Positions 7,301-13,314 of a DNA stretch of 17,800 nt are shown here, one piece after another. Under the pieces are notes generated by a model. That model had not been told where the DNA came from and searched no databases. It worked only from the letters and a program-made list of their open reading frames with translations. This stretch comes from Parcubacteria group bacterium GW2011_GWB1_44_7 (GTDB lineage Bacteria > Patescibacteria > Paceibacteria > UBA9973 > DSPV01): positions 1-17,800 of the forward strand of contig LCJJ01000012.1 in assembly GCA_000999175.1 (NCBI GenBank). Direction: 5' to 3'. A program made the position numbers and the translations under genes. Numbering within the stretch: position 1 is the first letter of the stretch; each line of letters opens with the position of its first letter.

Positions 7301-7569
7301 ACATTTACAAAACTTTTTATATTTCTGAATATCTAAATGGCGCATGGCAGTGGGGTTCTCCTAAAACTTTTTCTTGCTCTCAAGAAGTTAGTGTCTACTG
7401 CACCACTCTCGCTTCTTTTACCATTCCCATTGCCAATCTTCAAACGGCAAGCCCGGGCATTCACTATATTGCTTCCTGGGATTGGAAATGGATTGATTCT
7501 TGTTGGAAAGGTCCAGAAGGAGCTTGCGGAACCGGCAAGTGGCGGGTGCAGAAGTTTGAGATGAAATAG
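4384..7569 (+). CDS. Secreted double beta-helix protein with Ig-like and Cys-rich modules
   Basis: I start at the ATG at 4384 because it begins a clear signal peptide (residues 1-27: basic KITK, hydrophobic core, cleavage near AFA-A); the frame is open further upstream but that overlaps xth. The 1061-residue product reads as modules. Residues 28-460 are a right-handed parallel beta-helix (NWYVSRNGSNADG entry and many N-N-x-I/V turns). Residues 471-514 are a four-Cys module (CGTTLNAC...YLWQC...ASC). Residues 521-810 are a second beta-helix (DIYYVATNGSDTNTGT, as in DUF1565/pectate-lyase-like proteins). A Gly-rich linker follows, then an Ig-like domain at 831-923 (PPSVSITSLANNTTF) and a Cys/Trp-rich end at 930-1061. 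Such helices usually bind or cleave polysaccharides, but I see no lyase motif I would name. No membrane anchor or LPxTG is present. Likely exported and extracellular. Confidence 0.85.
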   Translation: MKITKLLIFGILFALFLFIGAEDAFAANWYVSRNGSNADGRSWTTAWNEMDRINWSSIQPGDIIYLDGGTSSMTYRVPLTIEKAGSAGNPITIRPAAAMPNAGSLHSGLVIIDAGGSPNNGINLANYVTIDGNVNNQRKIRLQNGRFGVSGTGLTGVTVSFILFNGFDAAMSISNMPPTGTLLFEYNYAENIEGSSLAVGGVGAPLGSRIIRHNYLEARRYDGIAVDSGFDIYGNYLKKTFAETSTHPDGIVTQGGNNRIHHNFIQDFNQYIYLNAILEAGDNQEIWSNVIWQSPNYSMSYGPGINVHPEWKTISNVKIYNNVFRGHGIKFAGGNSISNITIRNNIAASITTESAQISGFNSDYNLFEPGAFFWWSGYTNSFATWKSQSGGDAHSIQVEPLYFDALSGKLWVTANSQAIDKGFTLGTAYQDALSPNTTWPDPGFAVRNGAWDIGAYEYSGSGGGTPTPTTGQCGTTLNACVVGALDDTADSATQYLWQCLGSNGGRDASCNLPRSTSGGGDIYYVATNGSDTNTGTLAMPFRTIRKGMSYLRSGDTLYIRGGEYDEKFENDLPFDNSGATSWSQAITIAAYNSEQVLLKPSSGYRVFTFESLRYAYLILDGLIIDAANISVDAVKISYGSDPLQSSHHIWFKNCVVKNSPGQGILTTGNADWNRFTNCEIYNNGTDDFDHGFYISTDNNIIEQSRIHDNTGWGVQVYDGAGTISNNIVRYSLVYDNTNSGRGAGIGLYSGPGHKAYGNIVWGNKYGISLNYGASGAEVSNNTLYLNGGNPLFDNGVNTTKYNNTLINQDVPNPIPPIPGGGGGGDTGGNQPPSVSITSLANNTTFSLGVPISLTATASDSADSISQIAFYRNGSLFAGGVDTTAPWNYQWSNASAGTYTIYAEATDSRGAVGRSPSITITVGSPSPTPSSCINPSNPPAGSAAPCPALSLSNYTPLSTDQLTITATPAGSYNYIYKTFYISEYLNGAWQWGSPKTFSCSQEVSVYCTTLASFTIPIANLQTASPGIHYIASWDWKWIDSCWKGPEGACGTGKWRVQKFEMK

Positions 7570-7573
7570 AATC

Positions 7574-8473
7574 TTAATTTTGTTGTTTCCTATTCTTGGC
7601 GTGAAAAGTCTGATGGATCTCACGAAGATGTTTGTCGGTTACGTGAGTGTAAATTTGAGTGGTCATAATGTTGGCGTGACCGAGCAAAGCCTGAACCGAA
7701 CGCAGGTCGGCGCCGTTGCGCAATAAATCGGTGGCGAAAAGATGACGCAAACTGTGAGGGACAACTTTTTTGGCGATGCCGGCTTTGACGGCGTAAAATT
7801 TGACGATTCTTTCTACCGAGCGCCGCGTCAGCGCCGTGTTTTTATTGCTTAAAAACAAAGGCTCTTCCATATCTTTGCGCGCCATTAAATAACGCTGAAC
7901 CGCTTCGCGGGCAGCTGGCGAAATGAAAACCAATCGGATTTTTTCGCCTTTGCCGCGAACGGAAATTTCCGGCGCTCGCCAATTCAAATCGCGGGGCAGG
8001 GAACACAGCTCGGTCACTCGCAAGCCGGTGGAAAACAAAAGTTCCAGAATCGCCTTGTCGCGCAAAGTTCGCAAATCGTTGCCTTCGGGCGCCGCCAGCA
8101 ATCGTTCCAATTCTTCTTGGGAAATCAAATCCAATTGGCGCTCGCCAACTCGCGCCAATTCAATCCGTTCCGCCGGCAGCGACACTATTTTTCTTTTTGC
8201 CAAATATTTTAAAAATGTCCGCAGGGCGATGAGGTAATAATTTTGAGTTTTACTTTTCAAAGTGCCGCCAAGCGCGGGTTGTCGGTTTAACCATAATCTA
8301 AATTTTCGGATTGTTTCATCCGTAATGTCGGCGGGATTTTTTGCTTGGGAAAAATTCAAAAACCGCTCCAGATAATGAGCGTAATTTTCCACCGTTCTCA
8401 CGCTTCGGCCTTTTTCAATTTCCAAATGTTCCAAGAATTCCGTTTTCAGTTTGGCTAGTCCTGTTAGTTCCAT
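7574..8473 (-). CDS. xerC: Tyrosine recombinase XerC/XerD type
   Basis: A 299-residue, full-length Xer recombinase. Residues 1-95 are the SAM-like core-binding domain (FLEHLEIEKGRSVRTVENY). The catalytic domain shows R152 in STGLRVTEL, K175 in RGKGEK, H240 and R243 in HSLRHLFAT, H266 in LLGHANI, and the nucleophile Y275 in TTQIYTHV. Known role: resolving chromosome dimers at dif with FtsK; many reduced genomes use a single Xer. C versus D cannot be assigned from sequence alone, and an integrase role cannot be excluded, but no phage or integron genes are nearby. It is convergent with the beta-helix gene (4 bp gap). Its -10 box lies within a 20-bp inverted repeat, suggesting autoregulation. Confidence 0.92.
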   Translation of the reverse strand: MELTGLAKLKTEFLEHLEIEKGRSVRTVENYAHYLERFLNFSQAKNPADITDETIRKFRLWLNRQPALGGTLKSKTQNYYLIALRTFLKYLAKRKIVSLPAERIELARVGERQLDLISQEELERLLAAPEGNDLRTLRDKAILELLFSTGLRVTELCSLPRDLNWRAPEISVRGKGEKIRLVFISPAAREAVQRYLMARKDMEEPLFLSNKNTALTRRSVERIVKFYAVKAGIAKKVVPHSLRHLFATDLLRNGADLRSVQALLGHANIMTTQIYTHVTDKHLREIHQTFHAKNRKQQN

Positions 8474-8474
8474 C

Positions 8475-8494
8475 GCGACATTATATCATGTCGC
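8475..8494 (-). promoter_or_regulatory. xer promoter -10 inside an inverted repeat
   Basis: GCGACAT-TATATC-ATGTCGC is a perfect dyad with 7-bp arms. On the minus strand it contains TGATATAAT, then GTCGCG and the ATG of xer. A repressor bound here would cover both the -10 and the start codon. The RNA would be leaderless. Confidence 0.5.
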
Positions 8495-8523
8495 CAAATG
8501 TTAACAGCAAAACCAAATTTTTC

Positions 8524-8653
8524 TAAACAAAACTCTTTATCGGGTATTCCTTTGTCGAGACACGAAATTTTCCTGCTGAAAAATTTCTCTGCTCCGCCCC
8601 AGTCGGGCTTCGCAAGCTCTCGCCAAAGAAACACCCTCAACGAGTTTTGTTTA
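8524..8653 (-). repeat. 130-bp imperfect palindrome (MITE-like or structured 3' element)
   Basis: This covers essentially the whole gap between xer and the dehydrogenase gene. The outer arms TAAACAAAACTC (8524-8535) and GAGTTTTGTTTA (8642-8653) are a perfect 12-bp inverted repeat. Inside, GGGTATTCCTTTGTCGAGA pairs with TCTCGCCAAAGAAACACCC with three mismatches in DNA; two of these become G-U pairs in minus-strand RNA. The centre has smaller hairpins (GAAATTTT/AAAAATTTC, CCC/GGG, GCTT/AAGC). The right arm includes the TAA stop of the upstream dehydrogenase. It could be a non-autonomous mobile palindrome or a transcript-end structure. The small open frames across it look like by-products. Confidence 0.6.
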
Positions 8654-9502
8654 TTGTTTTTGGTTTTTTCCGCGGAAAATTTTATTGGATTGGAGTATGG
8701 CTTTGAAAAAGTGAGGATTGGACCCATGTTTTTCCATATGTCGGACGATGGCGTTCAAATCTTTCGGCAGACATTTTCCGCCAAAACCCCGAGCATTTTC
8801 GTAAATCAGAGACATTGCTCGGCTGATTCGGCCGTCAAGGAGCAATAATTCTCTGACTTCATGGTAATCGCGTTTTTCTATTTTGCACAAATCATAAAGT
8901 TCATCCCAAAACATTTTTAGAGTAGCCAAATGGGAATTTTCCGCGTATTTAATAATTTCTGCCGTAACACTGTCGGTTTGGGCGTAATGAGGCGCCCAAC
9001 CAGCGATTTTTTGCCAAAGCGAAACCCAAATTTTTGTTTCGATTCGTTGGCCGCCGAAGATATGAAATTCGTGAAGTTTCATATCAGTTGGATGCGGGTA
9101 ACCCTTCCAGTGAGGAATAAAATAACCGCCCTCGCCAATGAACTCCGGACTAAAAACTATTTTTTTGCCGGTTTTTTTGATTAAGCTTTCGGTGGTGCCG
9201 GGTAGCACAGTTGATTTTATTAGATAATGTTTGTGTTCAGAATTTTTTATCACCGATTCAACCAAAGAAGTGTCACAAGAACCGTCTTTTTTGGGCAAAG
9301 TTGGTACGGCAACCACAGCGTAAACCGTTGGTTTTTGTTTGCCTGGTGTGACAATGAGTTTTCTAATTTCTTCCGGCAATGGCCCGGCCGGTTTTGGGTC
9401 TACGATTTGAACTTGATATTTATCCTTCAAAAAATTAAAAATTGCCCGTCCAACATAGCCAAAACCGTAAAGAGTAATTTCTGGAAATAATTTTTCTTTC
9501 AT
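8651..9502 (-). CDS. UDP-glucose/GDP-mannose 6-dehydrogenase family protein, short form
   Basis: A 283-residue protein. Residues 9-40 form an NAD-binding Rossmann fold with GFGYVG (13-18). VAVPTLPKKDGSCDTSLV and KSTVLPGTTE (96-105) follow the UDP-glucose dehydrogenase pattern. FSPEFIGEG is the ligand loop. K185 and N189 (KYAENSHLATLKMFW) and C244 in GFGGKCLPKD are the catalytic lysine, asparagine and nucleophilic cysteine motifs. Family members oxidise a UDP- or GDP-sugar to the uronic acid in two steps. Usual enzymes are about 400-450 residues; this one ends shortly after the catalytic Cys and lacks the C-terminal UDP-binding domain. The substrate is therefore uncertain. The ATG at 9502 is 7 bp after trigger factor, so they are probably co-transcribed; the longer open frame upstream overlaps tig and is not used. 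Confidence 0.85.
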   Translation of the reverse strand: MKEKLFPEITLYGFGYVGRAIFNFLKDKYQVQIVDPKPAGPLPEEIRKLIVTPGKQKPTVYAVVAVPTLPKKDGSCDTSLVESVIKNSEHKHYLIKSTVLPGTTESLIKKTGKKIVFSPEFIGEGGYFIPHWKGYPHPTDMKLHEFHIFGGQRIETKIWVSLWQKIAGWAPHYAQTDSVTAEIIKYAENSHLATLKMFWDELYDLCKIEKRDYHEVRELLLLDGRISRAMSLIYENARGFGGKCLPKDLNAIVRHMEKHGSNPHFFKAILQSNKIFRGKNQKQ

Positions 9503-9509
9503 AATTTTT

Positions 9510-10559
9510 TTATTTTTGATTTTCCAAAAACTGTATGACGAGTTCATTTTTAATAATGGCCTCGGCAAATACTTCCACTTTTTTCGGGTCGGCGTCTTTG
9601 TGGTGCGACAAAATGTGTTCGGTTTCTTTTTTAATTTCTTCCGGTGGAACAATAATTTTCTCTGTCGTGGCAATGGCTTCGAAAATCAACCGCGTCCGCG
9701 CTTTCTTTTCCGCGCCCGGCCGCAAATCCAAACGCAACTCTTCTTTAGTCTTTTTTATTTTCTTCAAATAATCTTCCACATTGCTGCCCATCATTTTCAA
9801 ATCATCGGCAAAGCGAGCTTCCAGATAATCGGTTTCGTTTTCAATCAGCACCGGCGGCAGGGGAATGGTAGTTTTTGCCAAAATATCGTCAATAATCGTC
9901 AGCCGCTTTTTTTCTCGGTTTTGGCGTTTTTTGTCCTCCAAAATTGCGACTTTAACTTTCGTTTTAAAATCAGCGATATCGGTGTAATCACCGAGTTTTT
10001 TGACCACTTCGTCGGTAATCGCCGGCAGTTTATTTTCTTCTTCGGCGGAAAGTTTTTCGGCTGGATTTTTGCCTGCCAATTGATAACGCAAACGAATTAG
10101 CAATTCCTCAATTTCCTTGTCGGAAATTTCCGCCGGCAATTCTTTCTGCTCGTTTATTTTAGCGGCGATTTTTTTGTAATCGGGCAAAGTAAATTTTGGC
10201 ACCACCGCCGTTTTGATTTTGAAACTGGCCGGCTGGCCGGGCGACAGCTTGGTAATGACAATTTCCGGCCGGCCGATGGCGTCGATTTTATGTTCCAATA
10301 AAAGTTCCGGATAAACTTCGTTTAGAGCTACGCCGACCGCTCTTTCCAAAACGCCCATTTCGCCGAATTTTTCCAGGATAATTTTTTCCGGCGCGAAACC
10401 CTTGCGGAAACCGGCGATTTCCGTTTCCTCGCAAAGGTGTTTAAGAATATGAATGCGATGATGAGCTAATTCTTCCGCTGTCAATTCGCTCTCAATTTCC
10501 ACCGTTGAATCCGCCAGTTCTTTCACGCTTGCTGGCCGTTTAGGTTTTTCTTCTGCCAT
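9510..10559 (-). CDS. tig: Trigger factor without the PPIase domain
   Basis: A 349-residue protein. Residues 11-120 are the N-terminal ribosome-binding domain with the signature GFRKGFAP (50-57; usual form GFRKGKxP, which docks on ribosomal protein L23 at the exit tunnel). The tail from about 145 to the end is the helical C-terminal chaperone domain (KKLGDYTDIADFKTKVKVAILEDKKRQ and onward). The FKBP-type prolyl isomerase domain that normally lies between them (about 90 residues) is absent: LRYQLAGKNPAEKL goes almost straight into the C-terminal arm. Chaperone activity without isomerase activity is expected. The gene is 3 bp after the one-TM protein gene and 7 bp before the dehydrogenase, so it sits in an operon. 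Confidence 0.9.
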   Translation of the reverse strand: MAEEKPKRPASVKELADSTVEIESELTAEELAHHRIHILKHLCEETEIAGFRKGFAPEKIILEKFGEMGVLERAVGVALNEVYPELLLEHKIDAIGRPEIVITKLSPGQPASFKIKTAVVPKFTLPDYKKIAAKINEQKELPAEISDKEIEELLIRLRYQLAGKNPAEKLSAEEENKLPAITDEVVKKLGDYTDIADFKTKVKVAILEDKKRQNREKKRLTIIDDILAKTTIPLPPVLIENETDYLEARFADDLKMMGSNVEDYLKKIKKTKEELRLDLRPGAEKKARTRLIFEAIATTEKIIVPPEEIKKETEHILSHHKDADPKKVEVFAEAIIKNELVIQFLENQK

Positions 10560-10562
10560 TAT

Positions 10563-10859
10563 TTACTTTGCCAATTCCTTATCAATATTTTGCAAATCGG
10601 CGTCAAGATTATTCAAATCGGTAGCGTTCAGGTCGGTTTCAATGTCGCCAATTTCGGTGGAAGTGCTTTGAGTTTGTAGTTGATTCAAGGTTTGGTCTTC
10701 GGCGTTCAAAATATCTTCCGGTGTTTGATTGGCTTCTTTATTCAATTTAGCGCCCCAAAAATATAAGGCGCCAACCACTAAAATCAAGATGATAATGACC
10801 GCCCCAATGACCGGGCCGGCCGGCCGATTTTCGGAAGTTTGGTTTGCGTTTGGTTCCAT
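10563..10859 (-). CDS. Small one-TM protein of unknown function
   Basis: A 98-residue protein. A short polar N-terminus (MEPNANQTSENRPAGP) is followed by one transmembrane helix at about 17-36 (VIGAVIIILILVVGALYFW). The rest is an acidic, Asn/Asp/Leu-rich tail with repeated DLNxxDL/DADLQNID units that could form amphipathic helices. No enzyme motif is visible. The N-in or N-out topology is not clear. It is 3 bp before trigger factor and 28 bp after the coiled-coil gene on the same strand, so it is probably co-expressed with them. I do not recognise a named family, although such tails occur in small CPR membrane proteins. Confidence 0.7.
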   Translation of the reverse strand: MEPNANQTSENRPAGPVIGAVIIILILVVGALYFWGAKLNKEANQTPEDILNAEDQTLNQLQTQSTSTEIGDIETDLNATDLNNLDADLQNIDKELAK

Positions 10860-10887
10860 GTTTTTATTGATTTATTTATTGATAATT

Positions 10888-11640
10888 TTAATTACTGGAT
10901 GAAGTGGTGGTGGGGGTGGAAGTAGCGGTCGGTTTGATTTTGTGCGCTCCGGGTTTGAGAGAATTGATGACATCTACCAATGCGGCATGGGCGGCTTTAA
11001 GCGCGTCTTTGGCCTCCTCGGTAATTTGACGGACATTTTCAAAGGCGGTTTTAACATCAGTTGCCGATAAAGCTGTATCGCTGGCAGGTTTGATTTTAGT
11101 TATAGCGTCTTTGGCCGTTTGAATTTTGGTTTTAGCCGCGGCTAAAAGATTTTTGGCTTCTGTCACATTAACCTTATTGGTTTCCAATTTAATCAGTCGC
11201 GATTCAATTCTTTTTGCCAATTCATCCAACCGTTCGGCGGCGGCATTAAGCCGATGGAGCATTTTTTCAATATGGGCGGCGATGCGAGCTTGGCGATTTT
11301 CTTGATATTTGGCTTTGATTTCCTGAAGTTTTTGTTCCACTTGAGCCTTGCGCTCGTCGCGAAGATTTTTAATCTTGTCGGAGGCGTCTTCAATTTTTTG
11401 TTTTACTTCTTCTCGCGCCGACTCTCTAGTTTTACCGGAAGAGGTGGCGGTAGTTCTAATATTTTTAACTTCGGTTTTAGCTTCAACGCGAATCTGACCG
11501 GCTTGTTCTTTAGTTTCTTGGCGAACATCTTTGATTTCTTGCCGCACTTGATTAATACTTGGTGGCGGTACTGGTGCGCCTTGCGCTAAGGCCGTGCCAG
11601 CGATTAAAAAAGAAAGCGCCAATATAATATTTTTACTCAT
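10888..11640 (-). CDS. Exported coiled-coil protein of unknown function
   Basis: A 250-residue protein. Residues 1-20 are a signal peptide (MSKNIILALSFLIAGTALA, cleavage after ALA). Residues 25-235 are almost entirely charged, Lys/Glu/Ala/Arg-rich heptads, predicting long coiled coils (DVRQETKEQAGQIRVEAK, ERLDELAKRIESRL and others). The C-terminus is Thr/Ser/Pro-rich (TATSTPTTTSSSN). No cysteines and no catalytic motif are seen. It is probably an envelope or extracellular structural protein. I chose the ATG at 11640, because it creates the signal peptide; the open frame reaches 11691. It is the first gene of the four-gene minus-strand run that includes tig. Confidence 0.75.
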   Translation of the reverse strand: MSKNIILALSFLIAGTALAQGAPVPPPSINQVRQEIKDVRQETKEQAGQIRVEAKTEVKNIRTTATSSGKTRESAREEVKQKIEDASDKIKNLRDERKAQVEQKLQEIKAKYQENRQARIAAHIEKMLHRLNAAAERLDELAKRIESRLIKLETNKVNVTEAKNLLAAAKTKIQTAKDAITKIKPASDTALSATDVKTAFENVRQITEEAKDALKAAHAALVDVINSLKPGAHKIKPTATSTPTTTSSSN

Positions 11641-11677
11641 ATCTTTATTTTTTATCTTAATAATTCCCTCAACAATG

Positions 11678-11689
11678 GTATTATAATAC
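11678..11689. promoter_or_regulatory. Palindromic bidirectional -10 region
   Basis: GTATTATAATAC is a perfect 12-bp palindrome and contains TATAAT on both strands, between the divergent coiled-coil gene (start 11640) and the MBL gene (start 11739). On the minus strand TTGTTG lies 16 bp upstream of TATAAT as a possible -35. It could fire in both directions. Confidence 0.45.
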
Positions 11690-11738
11690 AAAATTTTCGG
11701 GCAACAAGAGCATTTATAGTTTTTTTGTGGTGTAAATT

Positions 11739-11858
11739 ATGAACACTTTCGGTAAAAAAGCGCGATTCGGTCTTCTGACAATTTTATTTATTGCCAATTT
11801 TTTCATTTGGAGCGCGTTATTGGCCGAAGAACGGGGCGGGGAATTGAAAGTCGATTAA
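11739..11858 (+). pseudogene. Out-of-frame N-terminal piece of the MBL gene
   Basis: ATG at 11739 opens a 39-codon frame with a signal or anchor helix (MNTFGKKARFG, then LLTILFIANFFIWSALLA) and then ERGGELKVD before TAA at 11856-11858. ComEC-type MBL proteins normally have such a hydrophobic N-terminus directly joined to the LRVAFLDIGQGD strand, which here is in another frame. One base lost in the G-rich run GGGGCGGGG (11833-11841) would explain it: adding one G joins the frames as ERGGGIESRLRVAF. Confidence 0.65.
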
Positions 11859-12619
11859 GAGTTGCCTTTTTGGATATTGGTCAAGGCGACGCCATTTACA
11901 TAGAAGCGCCAAACGGCAATCAAATACTTATAGACGGGGGGCCGAATAAAACACTTTTGTCGCAGTTGAGCGAATTAATGCCGGCTTACGATCGCTCCAT
12001 AGACTTGCTTATCGTATCCAATCCCGATAAGGACCATATTGCCGGTTTTATTGAGATTCTTAAATCTTTTTCTGTGGCAGCGGTGATAGAACCCGGAACC
12101 GAGCCGGAGACGGCGGTTTACAAGGAATTTGAAAAATTGGTGGAAACCGAAGGCGCGCAAAAAATTATTGGCCGGCGCGGTCAAATTATTTGGCTTGATA
12201 AAACGCGGGGCGTCTATTTTGTTATTCTTTTCCCGGACCAAGATGTTTCTGCGTGGAAAACCAATGATGGTTCAATTATCGGCAAATTGGTCTACGGCAA
12301 CACTTGCGTCATTTTTTCCGGCGATGCGCCGCAAAACATGGAAAATTACGTTACCGCGCTTGATGGTTCGGCGCTTCATTGCCAGGCGCTTAAAGTTGGG
12401 CATCATGGTTCGCGAACTTCATCGGTGGTCTCTTTTGTCGGCACGGTGGCGCCGGATTACGCGATTATTTCTTCCGGCAAGGACAATAGTTACGGTCACC
12501 CGCACCAAGAAACCTTGGATACTTTAAATCGTTTCGACACCAAAATTCTTAGAACTGATACATTAGGGACAATTGTTATGAGCTCGGACGGTAATTTGGT
12601 TAATTTTCGCACATGGTGA
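11807..12619 (+). CDS. ComEC-type metallo-beta-lactamase domain protein, 5' end frameshifted
   Basis: From the first in-frame TTG this encodes 270 residues of an MBL fold like the C-terminal domain of ComEC/Rec2: FLDIGQGDAIYI (21-32), IDGG (42-45), SNPDKDHIAG (71-80; the DxDH metal motif with the first His replaced by Asn), SGDAP (171-175), KVGHHGSRTSS (196-206) and SSGKDNSYGHPH (222-233). In ComEC this domain is thought to degrade the non-transported DNA strand. The comEC gene at the right end of this window lacks it, so the two may act together; that is inference. The true start is probably the ATG at 11739, which brings a signal helix but is out of frame. Either the gene is damaged, the sequence has an indel error, or a cytoplasmic form is made. 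N72 replacing His may also affect metal binding. Confidence 0.8.
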   Translation: MERVIGRRTGRGIESRLRVAFLDIGQGDAIYIEAPNGNQILIDGGPNKTLLSQLSELMPAYDRSIDLLIVSNPDKDHIAGFIEILKSFSVAAVIEPGTEPETAVYKEFEKLVETEGAQKIIGRRGQIIWLDKTRGVYFVILFPDQDVSAWKTNDGSIIGKLVYGNTCVIFSGDAPQNMENYVTALDGSALHCQALKVGHHGSRTSSVVSFVGTVAPDYAIISSGKDNSYGHPHQETLDTLNRFDTKILRTDTLGTIVMSSDGNLVNFRTW

Positions 12620-12628
12620 TTTTCCATT

Positions 12629-12656
12629 TTGAAACTGGCAGCATCTGTGCTAGATT
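12629..12656 (+). promoter_or_regulatory. Promoter of the two-TM protein gene
   Basis: TTGAAA (12629-12634), a 16-bp spacer ending in TGTGC, and TAGATT (12651-12656) form a good -35 plus extended -10. The leader is about 45 nt and includes a five-codon open frame (ATG at 12697) whose TGA overlaps the ATG at 12708. Confidence 0.5.
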
Positions 12657-12707
12657 AATCTTGGAAACGCAAAATACACAAACTGAAAGTACAAGTTATG
12701 AAAGATT

Positions 12708-13154
12708 ATGAATGAAAAGAAAGACCTGACTCAAAAGATTGGACATTACCGCAAATACTTGAAAATTCTTGTTTTTGTGAGGAATCTTCTCGGAATCACC
12801 GGGGTCGGCGGCGGCGTTACCGCGATTGCGATGCCGTCCACTTCTTTCCTCTTTTGGATTGGGTTTCAGGTATTTTGTCTCGCGGTTGCTCTTTTACTGT
12901 CATTGTTGCCGCTTGTTTCGGCAGTGAGGTCTAATCTTCGGTCAGCCGAAGCTTTGCAAGCGACGCAAGAAGATTGCGATGCGGGTGATGCCCTTGATAG
13001 GTGGCGCCTAAATCACTGGCTGGCTGACTGGAACAGCAAGGAAGCGCAAGAGCTTATCCGAAGGCGGATTGAAACCCGAAAGCAGTTTCTGGAGACTCAT
13101 CCTTTTATCAAGGACGAAGAATCCGTTACTTGTTTGCAAGCCCAATTACGCTGA
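12708..13154 (+). CDS. Small two-TM membrane protein of unknown function
   Basis: A 148-residue protein. A basic N-terminus (MNEKKDLTQKIGHYRKYLK) precedes two hydrophobic helices at about 18-41 (with a Gly-rich TGVGGGVTAI end) and 46-70, followed by a charged 75-residue tail with Trp-rich RWRLNHWLADWNSKEAQELI and a helical RRRIETRKQF. I do not recognise the family. It has its own promoter and an intrinsic terminator, so it is a one-gene unit. It sits between the MBL gene and a leftover 3' tail of an MBL paralogue, which suggests it arrived in, or survived, a region of gene decay. A five-codon upstream frame overlapping its start could couple translation. Confidence 0.65.
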   Translation: MNEKKDLTQKIGHYRKYLKILVFVRNLLGITGVGGGVTAIAMPSTSFLFWIGFQVFCLAVALLLSLLPLVSAVRSNLRSAEALQATQEDCDAGDALDRWRLNHWLADWNSKEAQELIRRRIETRKQFLETHPFIKDEESVTCLQAQLR

Positions 13155-13174
13155 GAGGATGGTAAAGGGGCGCG

Positions 13175-13200
13175 AGCGGCGATGATTCGCCGCTTTTTCT
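13175..13200 (+). terminator. Intrinsic terminator after the two-TM gene
   Basis: AGCGGCGA (13175-13182), loop TGAT, TCGCCGCT (13187-13194), then TTTTCTT. An 8-bp GC-rich stem plus a T-run 20 bp after the stop codon. Confidence 0.85.
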
Positions 13201-13210
13201 TGTATCTTGA

Positions 13211-13291
13211 GTGAGCATAAAAATTCTTCGCACCGACACTTTAGGCACGATTGTTTTTACTTCTGACGGACAGAGTTTTACAAGGGAGTGA
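13211..13291 (+). pseudogene. 3' remnant of a second ComEC-type MBL gene
   Basis: From 13217 the frame reads IKILRTDTLGTIVFTSDGQSFTRE and stops at TGA 13289-13291. The intact MBL gene ends TKILRTDTLGTIVMSSDGNLVNFRTW. Twelve residues (KILRTDTLGTIV) are identical, but the codons differ at many third positions, so it is an old paralogue tail rather than a fresh duplication. A stop (TGA 13208-13210) lies just upstream in frame and nothing else of the gene remains. Confidence 0.75.
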
Positions 13292-13314
13292 AATGCCGAA
13301 TCAAAAAAGTGAAA

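Noticed and set aside
8464..8727. 87-codon frame through the palindrome, overlapping the xer start
   Set aside because: It overlaps two real genes and its sequence is explained by the repeat; at most a repeat-derived peptide.
9516..10100. 194-codon open frame on the plus strand opposite trigger factor
   Set aside because: Extremely Phe-rich and only the antisense of a well-conserved gene.
12697..12712. Five-codon upstream frame as a regulatory leader peptide
   Set aside because: Too short to support; mentioned only in the promoter entry.
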